A DNA stretch of 18,393 nucleotides from Pseudomonadota bacterium (GTDB taxonomy: Bacteria; Pseudomonadota; Alphaproteobacteria; Caulobacterales; Caulobacteraceae). This document shows positions 1-6,501 of the stretch, in pieces. The notes below the pieces were generated by a model, which did no database searches, was not told the DNA's origin, and saw only the letters and a program-made list of their open reading frames with translations. A program made the translations under genes and the position numbers. The stretch lies in NCBI GenBank assembly GCA_023436945.1, contig JAEZHG010000303.1, positions 1 through 18,393 of the forward strand, written 5' to 3'. The first letter of the stretch is position 1. Every line of letters starts with the position of its first letter.

Positions 1-212
1 ATCACACGCTCCTGAAACACTTGCGTTGATATTGAACCGCTCAGCCAACGCGCGAACAGCCCCATAAGTCCTGTGACGACTGAGACCGCTGCAATCGCCA
101 TAATCGCCCACAAGCAGAAGACTATCGAACGGCGCAGGGGCCATATCCAGTCCGGCGGCACAGGTATGGGAGCGCCGTCACGCCCTACAACCGTTTTCCA
201 TGACCTTCTCAT
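1..212 (-). CDS. Hypothetical membrane protein, partial (3' end beyond the window)
   Basis: An open minus-strand frame begins with ATG at 212 and runs without a stop through the left edge, giving about 70 residues. The N-terminus is basic (begins MRRSWKTVVGRDG), followed by a proline-rich PIPVPP stretch. A hydrophobic segment at about residues 29-54 (around FCLWAIMAIAAVSVVTGLMG) looks like a membrane helix. An in-frame stop lies just upstream of the ATG, so the start is constrained; a GGGCGG stretch 3-8 bases upstream is a weak ribosome binding site. I do not recognise the family. It could be a small inner-membrane protein or the N-terminus of a larger one. It is divergent from the glutamate-synthase-like gene at 383. 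Being short and cut by the edge, it is only moderately supported. Confidence 0.5.
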   Translation of the reverse strand, partial: MRRSWKTVVGRDGAPIPVPPDWIWPLRRSIVFCLWAIMAIAAVSVVTGLMGLFARWLSGSISTQVFQERV

Positions 213-382
213 AGGCCGCCCAAATCCGCTTTATCGACACTCAGAAGCCTAGCTTGGTTATGCTAGATAATATCGCCGGTTTTTGAAACTGCCTGACGGG
301 ACCTTACAACTTCACGCTCTTTGATGGAGCCTTGTGGGCAGCTAAGCCTTTATTCCTATTCCAACGGTTTTCGGGGCTTTCC

Positions 383-2017
383 ATGCACATCAGTCGCTTC
401 ACGGTTCTGGCGATCTTTGTCGTTCTGTCGATTGCCCTGACGGGTGCGCTGTTCTGGGAAGCCGATCTCTGGCCGCTGATGGTGGTGGTGCTGGGGATCA
501 CGGGGCTGGGGTTCTATGACCTGCTTCAGACCCGCCATTCGGTGCGCCGCAACTATCCGATCATTGGCAATTTCCGCTATCTTATCGAAAGCATCCGGCC
601 TGAAATCCGCCAGTACCTGATCGAGGGCGACAACGAGGCCCTGCCCTTCTCGCGCAGCCAGCGCTCGCTGGTCTATGCCCGCGCCAAGGGCGAAAGCAGC
701 GAACGGGCCTTTGGCTCCCTGTTGGATGTCTATGACGAGCGATACGAGTTCATCGCCCCGTCACTGCGCCCTGCACCTGTGGCCGATGCGGCGAGCATGC
801 GCGTGACCATCGGCGGGCCACAATGCAGCCAGCCCTATTCGGCATCGCTATTCAACATCTCTGCCATGAGCTTCGGCTCGCTCAGCGCCAATGCCATCCG
901 CGCCCTGAACAAGGGGGCCAAGGCGGGCGGCTTCTATCACGACACCGGCGAGGGCGGCCTCAGCCCCTATCATCAGGAAGGCGGCGGCGACATCGTCTGG
1001 GAAATCGGCAGCGGCTATTTCGGCTGTCGCACTCTGGACGGAAATTTTGATCCCGAGCGGTTCGTGGTCAATGCCACCCTGCCACAGGTCAAGATGATCG
1101 AGATCAAGCTGAGCCAAGGCGCAAAGCCCGGCCACGGCGGCATCTTGCCCGGCCCGAAGGTCACCCCCGAGATCGCCCAGATCCGCGGCGTAGAGGTCGG
1201 CAAGGACTGTATCTCGCCCTCGTCCCACTCGGCGTTCAGCACCCCTATCGAGATGATGCATTTCATCGCCCAGCTCCGACAGCTTTCGGGCGGAAAGCCT
1301 GTCGGCTTCAAAATGTGTATCGGCCATCCGTGGGAGTTCATGGGCATTGTGAAGGCGATGCTGGAAACCGGCATCATGCCTGACTTCATCGTCGTGGACG
1401 GAGCCGAGGGCGGCACGGGCGCGGCCCCTCTGGAGTTCGCAAACAACATCGGCACGCCCCTGCGCGAAGGGCTTCTGCTGGTTCACAACACCCTCGTGGG
1501 TGCGGGCATCCGCGATCACATCAAGATCGGGGCTGCGGGCAAGGTCACCAGCGCCTTTGACATTGCCAGCCTGCTGGCCATGGGAGCCGACTTCACCAAT
1601 GCAGGGCGCGGCTTCATGTTCGCGCTGGGCTGTATCCAGTCGCTGTCTTGCGGCACCAACACCTGCCCCGTCGGTGTGGCGACTCAGGATGCAGGCCGCC
1701 AGCGCGCTTTGGTTGTGCCGGACAAGGCCACCCGCGTCGCCAACTTCCACCGCAACACAATCCACGCCCTAGCCGAAATGCTGGCCGCGGCGGGCATCCA
1801 CCACCCTGCCGATCTCGGGCCACAGCATCTGGTGCGCCGCGTCAGCTCTTCGGAAATCCGCCTCTATTCGCAGATTCACACCTATCTGAAGCCGGGCGAG
1901 CTTTTGGCACAGGGCGAGCAACACCCCTTCTATGGCCTGTCCTGGAAGCTGGCCAGCGCGCACAGTTTCGAGGCCGAGAAGGGCTATTCGGCCTTCAACG
2001 ATCTGGAACTGAACTAA
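383..2017 (+). CDS. FMN-binding glutamate synthase-like protein, membrane anchored
   Basis: This 544-residue protein matches the stand-alone glutamate synthase large-subunit central/FMN domain family (COG0069, Glu_synthase). Two hydrophobic segments lie at about residues 5-25 and 32-52 (FTVLAIFVVLSIALTGALFW and WPLMVVVLGITGLGFY), so the catalytic part is probably tethered to the inner membrane. The FMN/2-oxoglutarate barrel region includes IEIKLSQGAKPGHGG at about 239-253 and KIGAAGKVTSAFDIA further on. A Cys-x5-Cys-x4-Cys motif starting at residue 417, followed by PVGVATQ, has the spacing of the 3Fe-4S ligands of GltB. There is no glutaminase domain, so it is not a complete GltB, and its substrate in vivo is unknown. 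ATG at 383 is preferred because CGGGG lies 6 bases upstream. A TTG at 332 would add 17 residues, but its GGAG lies only 2 bases away. Confidence 0.9.
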   Translation: MHISRFTVLAIFVVLSIALTGALFWEADLWPLMVVVLGITGLGFYDLLQTRHSVRRNYPIIGNFRYLIESIRPEIRQYLIEGDNEALPFSRSQRSLVYARAKGESSERAFGSLLDVYDERYEFIAPSLRPAPVADAASMRVTIGGPQCSQPYSASLFNISAMSFGSLSANAIRALNKGAKAGGFYHDTGEGGLSPYHQEGGGDIVWEIGSGYFGCRTLDGNFDPERFVVNATLPQVKMIEIKLSQGAKPGHGGILPGPKVTPEIAQIRGVEVGKDCISPSSHSAFSTPIEMMHFIAQLRQLSGGKPVGFKMCIGHPWEFMGIVKAMLETGIMPDFIVVDGAEGGTGAAPLEFANNIGTPLREGLLLVHNTLVGAGIRDHIKIGAAGKVTSAFDIASLLAMGADFTNAGRGFMFALGCIQSLSCGTNTCPVGVATQDAGRQRALVVPDKATRVANFHRNTIHALAEMLAAAGIHHPADLGPQHLVRRVSSSEIRLYSQIHTYLKPGELLAQGEQHPFYGLSWKLASAHSFEAEKGYSAFNDLELN

Positions 2018-2039
2018 TCTTTGCGACCCCATGCCCTCC

Positions 2040-2822
2040 TTAGGGGCGAGCCTCGCCCTTTCGCATGACCAGATACCCGATCATGCCTATGGCTGCGCAC
2101 ACTGCCCAGATAATCAGGAAGACTGATTGCTGTTTTGGCTCCAGATTGGCCCATTGCAGCGGAGAGGGCGTACCTCGCCTCCCCATCATGAACGGCCACG
2201 TAAAAGCAGCAGCAGTAACGCCGGCCAATATCATTAGCCCCGCGCCTAAACCTCCCATAGCAGACAGAGTGGGCGCGGACGCATTGGCTTCGTTAAGCGG
2301 AACAGGGCCGACCGCCTGATTTCGGCAGCCCTCCAGATAGTCGACCAGCTCTCTCGATGGCATTCGCCATCCCGCCCCCATTGGAACCAACAGCAGCGCA
2401 CCTTTGAGCCTGTAGGCAGGCTGAGCTAAGAAGAGGTGTCTAGCTTTATAAAGCTCGAAACCATCCAGCTCGCTCCATCGCACCATAGGCTTCATTGCCC
2501 CGATTGAAGGCCTGATGTAGAACCCTTCAGAGGTCACAATAAGCCGTTCAGGATTGATTGTGCCAAGCGCCGACCACAGGGCCAGATACCCGAAGCCAGC
2601 GATACATGCGTAATGGACTAGCGGGCTACCGCTGCTCTGGGACATGCGCCACGCCGAAGCTGCCACAATGACGCATATCACGAGCGAAACAAACGCGTGC
2701 CAACGCGAGCTTTCTATGACGTCCCGCCCAATGGCCAAGGCTCTCTCCCCTACAGATTTAGATAAAAAGCTGACACCCTCAATCAGCTCGTAATCTTCCT
2801 CATCCCTGCCCAGATCCCCCAT
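2040..2822 (-). CDS. Membrane protein of unknown function, second of a paralogous pair
   Basis: The chosen start (ATG at 2822) gives 260 residues. Two membrane segments at about 42-58 and 72-86 are followed by a soluble domain of roughly 90 residues. That domain has a NPERLIVTSEGFYIRP strand pair, then VRWSELDGF with Trp at 116, and ends near SRELVDYLEGCR. A linker and two more hydrophobic segments follow (around MGGLGAGLMILAGVTAAAF and SVFLIIWAVCAAIGMIGYLV). The soluble part resembles the PH-like domain of small STM3941-type membrane proteins, by pattern only. The frame is open to 2972, but that extension only shadows the upstream gene. The chosen start overlaps the upstream gene by 40 bases, which suggests translational coupling. 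A TTG inside the gene behind AGGGGAG (about 2740) is an alternative start. Function unknown. Confidence 0.7.
   Translation of the reverse strand: MGDLGRDEEDYELIEGVSFLSKSVGERALAIGRDVIESSRWHAFVSLVICVIVAASAWRMSQSSGSPLVHYACIAGFGYLALWSALGTINPERLIVTSEGFYIRPSIGAMKPMVRWSELDGFELYKARHLFLAQPAYRLKGALLLVPMGAGWRMPSRELVDYLEGCRNQAVGPVPLNEANASAPTLSAMGGLGAGLMILAGVTAAAFTWPFMMGRRGTPSPLQWANLEPKQQSVFLIIWAVCAAIGMIGYLVMRKGEARP
2044..2061 (+). terminator. Possible small terminator hairpin after the glutamate synthase-like gene
   Basis: GGGCGA (2044-2049) pairs with TCGCCC (2053-2058) over a GCC loop, followed by TTT. It lies 26 bases after the plus-strand stop and within the last codons of the convergent minus-strand gene. 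The T-tract is short, so termination is only possible. Confidence 0.35.
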
Positions 2823-3622
2823 AGGCAGGCTGCCCAGACGGCGAAAATGATCCATAGGCGGGCGTCGGGCATATCCCAGAGCCCCTGCCCGCACAGGCCG
2901 TTTTGGCACGCTTTCATGAAGGCATAGGCCGAGACCAAGCCTACGCCGGAACCGATGGCGACCAGCCCCCACCCTGCAAACTTGCTCGCACCCTCGTTCG
3001 TTATTCTGGACAGGTTTATCGGCGGCGCTTTGATCGGCGAGTTTGTCTTGGCATAGACCTGCCCAGACCGGACCGGAGCCGTGGCCTGCTGAGGCGTTGT
3101 TTTCGGCGCAGGCTTTTTGGCCACCTCGACCAGAGGCCGCTGCGCCGATACGGACGCGGACTGCGTGGTCAGTTGATAGCGTTTGCGCGCCTCTTCCAGA
3201 TGATCGCAGACCTTATCAAGTCGGTCTGCGAACATATCCGTGCCGTCTGCACTCCATCCATCACCGAGGTTCAGGCTCTGTTTTGCCCCGGTATCCTGAT
3301 GCAGATAGTGGCAGACAAGAGTGCGGTGCTTGCCACTGCCCTTGATGGCGAAGTCGGTAATCTGCGGCCAGTAAACCCGAGTCGGTTCTGCGAAAAATAC
3401 CGGCTGATAGTGCAGCCCCAAATGATCCAAGACCATGTGCTTGGGTTTGAAAGCCCCGCGCATCCGCCACAGGGCAACGATTAAAATACCGAGCGCGATG
3501 AGGACCTTGGTCCCGTAAATCCGGCCGTCATTCGTGACCAGAAAAGCCGTGAAGAAGAACAGGGGCAGCGCCCCTCTGAATGCTGCTGAAGCTCTGGCTC
3601 CAAAAAGCACTTCTGACTGCAC
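2783..3622 (-). CDS. Membrane protein of unknown function, first of a paralogous pair
   Basis: A 279-residue protein starting at GTG 3622 behind a strong purine-rich site (GGGGAGGGG a few bases upstream). Two hydrophobic segments (about 18-30 and 39-52) precede a soluble domain. The domain has KPKHMVLDHLGLHYQP, then VYWPQITDF with Trp at 85, and ends near DKVCDHLEEARKR. A Pro/Ala/Lys-rich linker follows, then two C-terminal hydrophobic segments (around FAGWGLVAIGSGVGLVSAY and LWIIFAVWAACLWGIWAG). This order is the same as in the next gene, and the soluble signatures align, so the two look like old tandem paralogues. The loop between the last two helices carries two Cys (ACQNGLCG). The Lrp regulator stops only 30 bases upstream with no hairpin visible between, so all three may share a transcript. 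Function unknown. Confidence 0.75.
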   Translation of the reverse strand: MQSEVLFGARASAAFRGALPLFFFTAFLVTNDGRIYGTKVLIALGILIVALWRMRGAFKPKHMVLDHLGLHYQPVFFAEPTRVYWPQITDFAIKGSGKHRTLVCHYLHQDTGAKQSLNLGDGWSADGTDMFADRLDKVCDHLEEARKRYQLTTQSASVSAQRPLVEVAKKPAPKTTPQQATAPVRSGQVYAKTNSPIKAPPINLSRITNEGASKFAGWGLVAIGSGVGLVSAYAFMKACQNGLCGQGLWDMPDARLWIIFAVWAACLWGIWAGMRKITS

Positions 3623-3652
3623 AGCACCCCTCCCCAGATCGTTTTGCCAGCC

Positions 3653-4120
3653 CTAAACCGGCAACGCCGTCGTGTATTTCACCTGACTGAGGGCGAAGTG
3701 CGAGGCGGCCGTGGCGACGTTTGCATGGTTTAGAAGATCACGCATCAGGAAACGCTCATAGCCCGCCACATCCTCGGCCACAATGCGTAGCAGATAGTCC
3801 CACTCGCCCGACATGGAGTGGGCCTCCATCACCTCGGGTTTGGTGTTCAAAAACGCCTCGAACGCCTGTCGGTCATTGGGCGAGTGCGATTTCATCCGCA
3901 CCTGACACATGACGTTCACGCCGCGCCCGACCAGATCGGCATCCACCAGCCGCACCTGCGCCCTCAGCACGCCTGACTCCTCCATCGCCTTTATCCGACG
4001 CCAGCAGGATGCGGGCGAAGACCCCACGGCTTCCGCCAGTGCCGCGTGGCTGATCGATGCATCCTGCTGAAGAAATCGCAGGATTCGACGATCAACATCA
4101 TCCAGAGAGGTTTGTTTCAT
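3653..4120 (-). CDS. Lrp/AsnC family transcriptional regulator
   Basis: A 155-residue protein of usual Lrp/AsnC length. Its N-terminus, LDDVDRRILRFLQQDASIS, is the classic start of the family. The helix-turn-helix is at about 24-44 (from SHAALAEAVGSSPASCWRRI). The C-terminal RAM effector-binding domain covers about 67-140 and includes the SGEWDYLLRIVAEDVAGYERF segment. Such proteins bind DNA as dimers or octamers and sense small molecules, usually amino acids. The gene is divergent from phenylalanine 4-hydroxylase with a 128-base spacer, so control of phhA/hpd in response to phenylalanine or tyrosine is a reasonable inference, as seen for Lrp-type regulators next to amino acid catabolic genes. 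The effector is not shown by the sequence. The two membrane-protein genes downstream may be cotranscribed. Confidence 0.93.
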   Translation of the reverse strand: MKQTSLDDVDRRILRFLQQDASISHAALAEAVGSSPASCWRRIKAMEESGVLRAQVRLVDADLVGRGVNVMCQVRMKSHSPNDRQAFEAFLNTKPEVMEAHSMSGEWDYLLRIVAEDVAGYERFLMRDLLNHANVATAASHFALSQVKYTTALPV

Positions 4121-4130
4121 TTTTTAACCC

Positions 4131-4182
4131 GTTCTGAAACGAACAAATCAGAAGTGCATTTTTCACGGCACCTTTTGAAAGG
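4131..4182. promoter_or_regulatory. Candidate operator repeats in the lrp/phhA divergent spacer
   Basis: The 128-base spacer carries a motif twice in the same orientation: TTCTGAAACG at 4132-4141 and TTTTGAAAGG at 4173-4182, 41 bases apart, close to four helical turns. Each copy sits in a small inverted repeat: GTTC-N6-GAAC at 4131-4144 and CCTTT-TG-AAAGG at 4171-4182. Spaced, in-phase, weakly palindromic sites are typical of Lrp-family operators. Assignment to this regulator is inference from position. I could not place -35/-10 boxes with confidence. Confidence 0.4.
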
Positions 4183-4248
4183 CAATCGCATATTCCGTGA
4201 TGGCAAAATGTTAGCGGCCTATGGGAGGGCTATAAGGGAGACAAGACG

Positions 4249-5115
4249 ATGGCCAGCCACGTGCTGCAATCGCCGCCTGAGGGGGCATCCAGCGACTGGA
4301 CCATTCCGCAGAACTGGTCCGCCTATACGTCTGAGGAACACGCCCTGTGGGACGTGCTCTATGACCGCCAGTGCAAGCTCCTGCCGTCCCTCGTCACGCC
4401 CGCCTTTATGCAGGGCCTCGACATGCTGAAGCTGTCGGATGGCGGCATTCCGAATTTCGAAGAGCTGTCCGAGCGCCTCTACAAGCTGACCGGATGGCAG
4501 GTTGTGGCCGTGCCGGGTCTGGTGCCGGACGAGGTCTTCTTTGACCATCTGGCCAACCGCCGCTTCGTCGCGGGCAACTTCATCCGCACGCCGGAACAGA
4601 TCGACTATCTGCAAGAGCCGGACGTTTTCCACGACGTGTTCGGCCACGTGCCTCTGCTCGCCCACCCTGTCTTTGCCGACTATATGCAGGCCTATGGTCA
4701 GGGCGGCCTGAAGGCCATGAAGCACGACGCCATTCACAACCTGTCGCGCCTGTATTGGTACACGGTCGAGTTCGGCCTGATCAAAGAAGGCGACGATATG
4801 AAGCTCTATGGCGCGGGCATTGTCTCGTCGCGCACAGAGTCGATCTTCGCACTCAACGACGCTTCGCCGAACCGCATCGGCTTTGACATGAAGCGCGTGA
4901 TGCAGACCCGCTATCGCATCGACGACTTCCAACAGACCTATTTCGTCATCGACAGTTTCGATGACCTTCTGACCCAAACGGTCGAGACCGACTTTGCGCC
5001 GATCTATGCGCAGTTGGCCAGCGAGGCCGAGTACGAGCCGGCGGACGTTCTGCCGACCGACCGCGTTTATAACCGTGGCACCCAAGTCTGGGCCAACCGC
5101 GTCACGGACAACTGA
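4249..5115 (+). CDS. phhA: Phenylalanine 4-hydroxylase
   Basis: A 288-residue, single-domain bacterial phenylalanine 4-hydroxylase. It converts phenylalanine to tyrosine in the cytoplasm using tetrahydropterin, O2 and non-haem Fe(II). The iron-binding facial triad is visible: His128 and His133 in FHDVFGHVP, and Glu174 in YWYTVEFGL. The pattern matches the Chromobacterium enzyme. The length is right for the bacterial family, with no N-terminal ACT regulatory domain as in animals. The ATG at 4249 follows GGGAG (4236-4240) at 8 bases. No pterin-4a-carbinolamine dehydratase (phhB) is next to it, so cofactor recycling must be encoded elsewhere. The dioxygenase gene 61 bases downstream is probably cotranscribed, and the divergent Lrp gene is the likely regulator. 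Confidence 0.97.
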   Translation: MASHVLQSPPEGASSDWTIPQNWSAYTSEEHALWDVLYDRQCKLLPSLVTPAFMQGLDMLKLSDGGIPNFEELSERLYKLTGWQVVAVPGLVPDEVFFDHLANRRFVAGNFIRTPEQIDYLQEPDVFHDVFGHVPLLAHPVFADYMQAYGQGGLKAMKHDAIHNLSRLYWYTVEFGLIKEGDDMKLYGAGIVSSRTESIFALNDASPNRIGFDMKRVMQTRYRIDDFQQTYFVIDSFDDLLTQTVETDFAPIYAQLASEAEYEPADVLPTDRVYNRGTQVWANRVTDN

Positions 5116-5117
5116 TT

Positions 5118-5153
5118 TCACCCGATTCTAGCTCGCCCCTAAGATCGGGGTGA
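5118..5153 (+). other. Intergenic hairpin between phhA and hpd
   Basis: TCACCCGAT (5118-5126) pairs with ATCGGG-G-TGA (5144-5153) as a 9-base-pair stem with one bulged G and a 17-base loop. It lies just after the phhA stop and 8 bases before the hpd ribosome binding site (AAGGAG, 5162-5167). There is no T-tract, so it is unlikely to be an intrinsic terminator. It may stabilise or process the joint transcript, or tune hpd translation. Confidence 0.35.
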
Positions 5154-5176
5154 CGACCAGCAAGGAGACCATTCCC

Positions 5177-6247
5177 ATGGCCATTACCGCTGAAAACCCC
5201 ATCGGCCTCGACGGCTTCGAGTTCGTAGAGTTCACCAGCCCCGATCCGGCCGCCATGAAGGCGCTGATCGAACAGCTGGGCTTTGTGCCGACCCACACCC
5301 ACCCGACCAAGAAGATTACCCGCTACAAGCAGGGTCAGACTAATCTGCTGGTCAATGACGAGCCAACCGGCCAAGCCGCAGACTTCCGCGCCGAACACGG
5401 CCCGTCGGCTTCGGGCATGGCTTTCCGCGTGGCGGACGCCCAGCAAGCCTATGACCTCGCTATCTCGCGCGGTGCGCACGCTGTTGACGCCTCGGTCGGC
5501 GCTCTGGGCGCAGACGCCAAGGTGCTGCAAGGCATCGGCGGCTCTTACCTGTATCTGATCGACCAATACGGCGAAAAAGGCAGCATCTACGACAGCTGGA
5601 ACGAGATCGCTGGCTGGCAGGAAGCCGAAGCCGCCAACTCGGTCGGCCTCGATATCCTCGACCACCTGACCCACAATGTGAAGCGCGGCCAGATGCGCAC
5701 CTGGTCGACCTTCTACAACCAGATCTTCGGCTTCGAAGAGCAGAAGTATTTCGACATCAAGGGCAAGGCCACCGGCCTGTTCTCTCAAGCGATGATCGCG
5801 CCGGACAAGGCGATCCGTATCCCGCTGAACGAGTCGCAGGACGAAAACTCGCAGATCGAAGAGTTCATCCGTCAGTACAACGGCGAAGGCATCCAGCACC
5901 TCGCCATGACCACCGACAACATTTACGAGACCGTCGAGAAGCTGCGCGCCCGTGGCGTGAAGCTGCAAGACACGATCGAGACCTACTACGAGCTGGTCGA
6001 CAAGCGCGTCCCCGGCCACGGCGAGGACCTTGAGCGCCTGCGCAAGAACCGCATCCTGATCGACGGCAACGTCGGCGAAGAAGGCCTGCTGCTGCAGATC
6101 TTCACCGAAAACCTGTTCGGCCCGATCTTCTTCGAGATTATCCAGCGCAAGGGTAACGAAGGCTTCGGCAACGGCAACTTCCAGGCCCTGTTCGAGTCCA
6201 TCGAACTGGACCAAATCCGCCGCGGCGTAATCAAGGTCGACGCCTGA
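5177..6247 (+). CDS. hpd: 4-hydroxyphenylpyruvate dioxygenase
   Basis: A 356-residue vicinal-oxygen-chelate enzyme that converts 4-hydroxyphenylpyruvate to homogentisate, with O2 and Fe(II), in tyrosine degradation. The metal ligands are visible: His163 in LDHLTHNV, His241 in GIQHLAM and Glu320 in GPIFFEIIQRKG. The N-terminal half (begins at GLDGFEFVEFTSPD) is the degenerate repeat of the fold. The length matches the bacterial family. ATG 5177 is chosen because AAGGAG (5162-5167) lies 9 bases upstream and homologues start with a similar short lead-in. A GTG at 5150 would add nine residues. Together with phhA it moves phenylalanine towards homogentisate. The aminotransferase and homogentisate 1,2-dioxygenase steps are not in this window. 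Codon use is strongly biased, suggesting good expression. Confidence 0.97.
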   Translation: MAITAENPIGLDGFEFVEFTSPDPAAMKALIEQLGFVPTHTHPTKKITRYKQGQTNLLVNDEPTGQAADFRAEHGPSASGMAFRVADAQQAYDLAISRGAHAVDASVGALGADAKVLQGIGGSYLYLIDQYGEKGSIYDSWNEIAGWQEAEAANSVGLDILDHLTHNVKRGQMRTWSTFYNQIFGFEEQKYFDIKGKATGLFSQAMIAPDKAIRIPLNESQDENSQIEEFIRQYNGEGIQHLAMTTDNIYETVEKLRARGVKLQDTIETYYELVDKRVPGHGEDLERLRKNRILIDGNVGEEGLLLQIFTENLFGPIFFEIIQRKGNEGFGNGNFQALFESIELDQIRRGVIKVDA

Positions 6248-6267
6248 TCCTTAGGCTATAAGACTAC

Positions 6268-6300
6268 GGAAGGCGGGGTGGAAACATCCCGCCTTTCTTT
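6268..6300 (+). terminator. Intrinsic terminator after hpd
   Basis: The left arm at 6268-6280 pairs with the right arm at 6285-6297 over 13 positions, allowing two G·U pairs. The loop is GAAA (6281-6284), a GNRA tetraloop, and TTT follows. The stem core is AAGGCGGG/CCCGCCTT. It starts 21 bases after the hpd stop and closes the phhA-hpd unit. Confidence 0.85.
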
Positions 6301-6314
6301 ATGCGCGCTATCTG

Positions 6315-6355
6315 GAAAAATAGGCGGGCTGCCCATTGGGGATACAGCAGCCCGC
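6315..6355 (-). terminator. Intrinsic terminator for the ABC exporter operon
   Basis: GCGGGCTGC (6324-6332) and GCAGCCCGC (6347-6355) are a perfect 9-base inverted repeat with a 14-base loop. Read on the minus strand, it is followed by CTATTTTT (6322-6315). It lies about 147 bases after the ATPase stop, so it would end the leftward exporter transcript. The plus-strand side has no T-run. Confidence 0.65.
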
Positions 6356-6501
6356 GCTGGAGTCTTCAGGGGAAGAAACGCCGTCCAAAAGGACTTGCAC
6401 ACGGTCTATGACGCAGTTAGCGCATCGACAGAATGCAGTTTTTCTAAACAACTAGCGAGATAAGCTTCAATATCTCTTTGTTTTACAGAAATATTTCAAA
6501 G

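Noticed and set aside
249..266. CTAGC…GCTAG inverted repeat upstream of the glutamate synthase-like gene
   Set aside because: The arms are only five bases with an eight-base gap, and no promoter boxes could be placed around it. Chance is sufficient.
848..1765. Long minus-strand open frame (about 305 codons) inside the glutamate synthase-like gene
   Set aside because: It is an antisense shadow of a clearly conserved GC-rich gene. Its translation is rich in Arg, Ala, His and Asp without family motifs.
2823..2972. N-terminal extension of the second membrane protein to an upstream start at 2972
   Set aside because: The extra 50 residues are Arg-rich and lie wholly over the conserved C-terminal helices of the upstream gene in another frame, so they are a shadow.
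4219..5121. Minus-strand open frame of about 300 codons opposite phhA
   Set aside because: Antisense shadow of phhA, whose iron ligands are intact, and no protein family is recognisable in it.
5102..6214. Minus-strand open frame of about 370 codons opposite hpd
   Set aside because: Antisense shadow of hpd with all its metal ligands intact. No recognisable domain is seen.
6278..6463. Plus-strand open frame of 61 codons after hpd
   Set aside because: It begins inside the hpd terminator stem, crosses the second hairpin and has no ribosome binding site.
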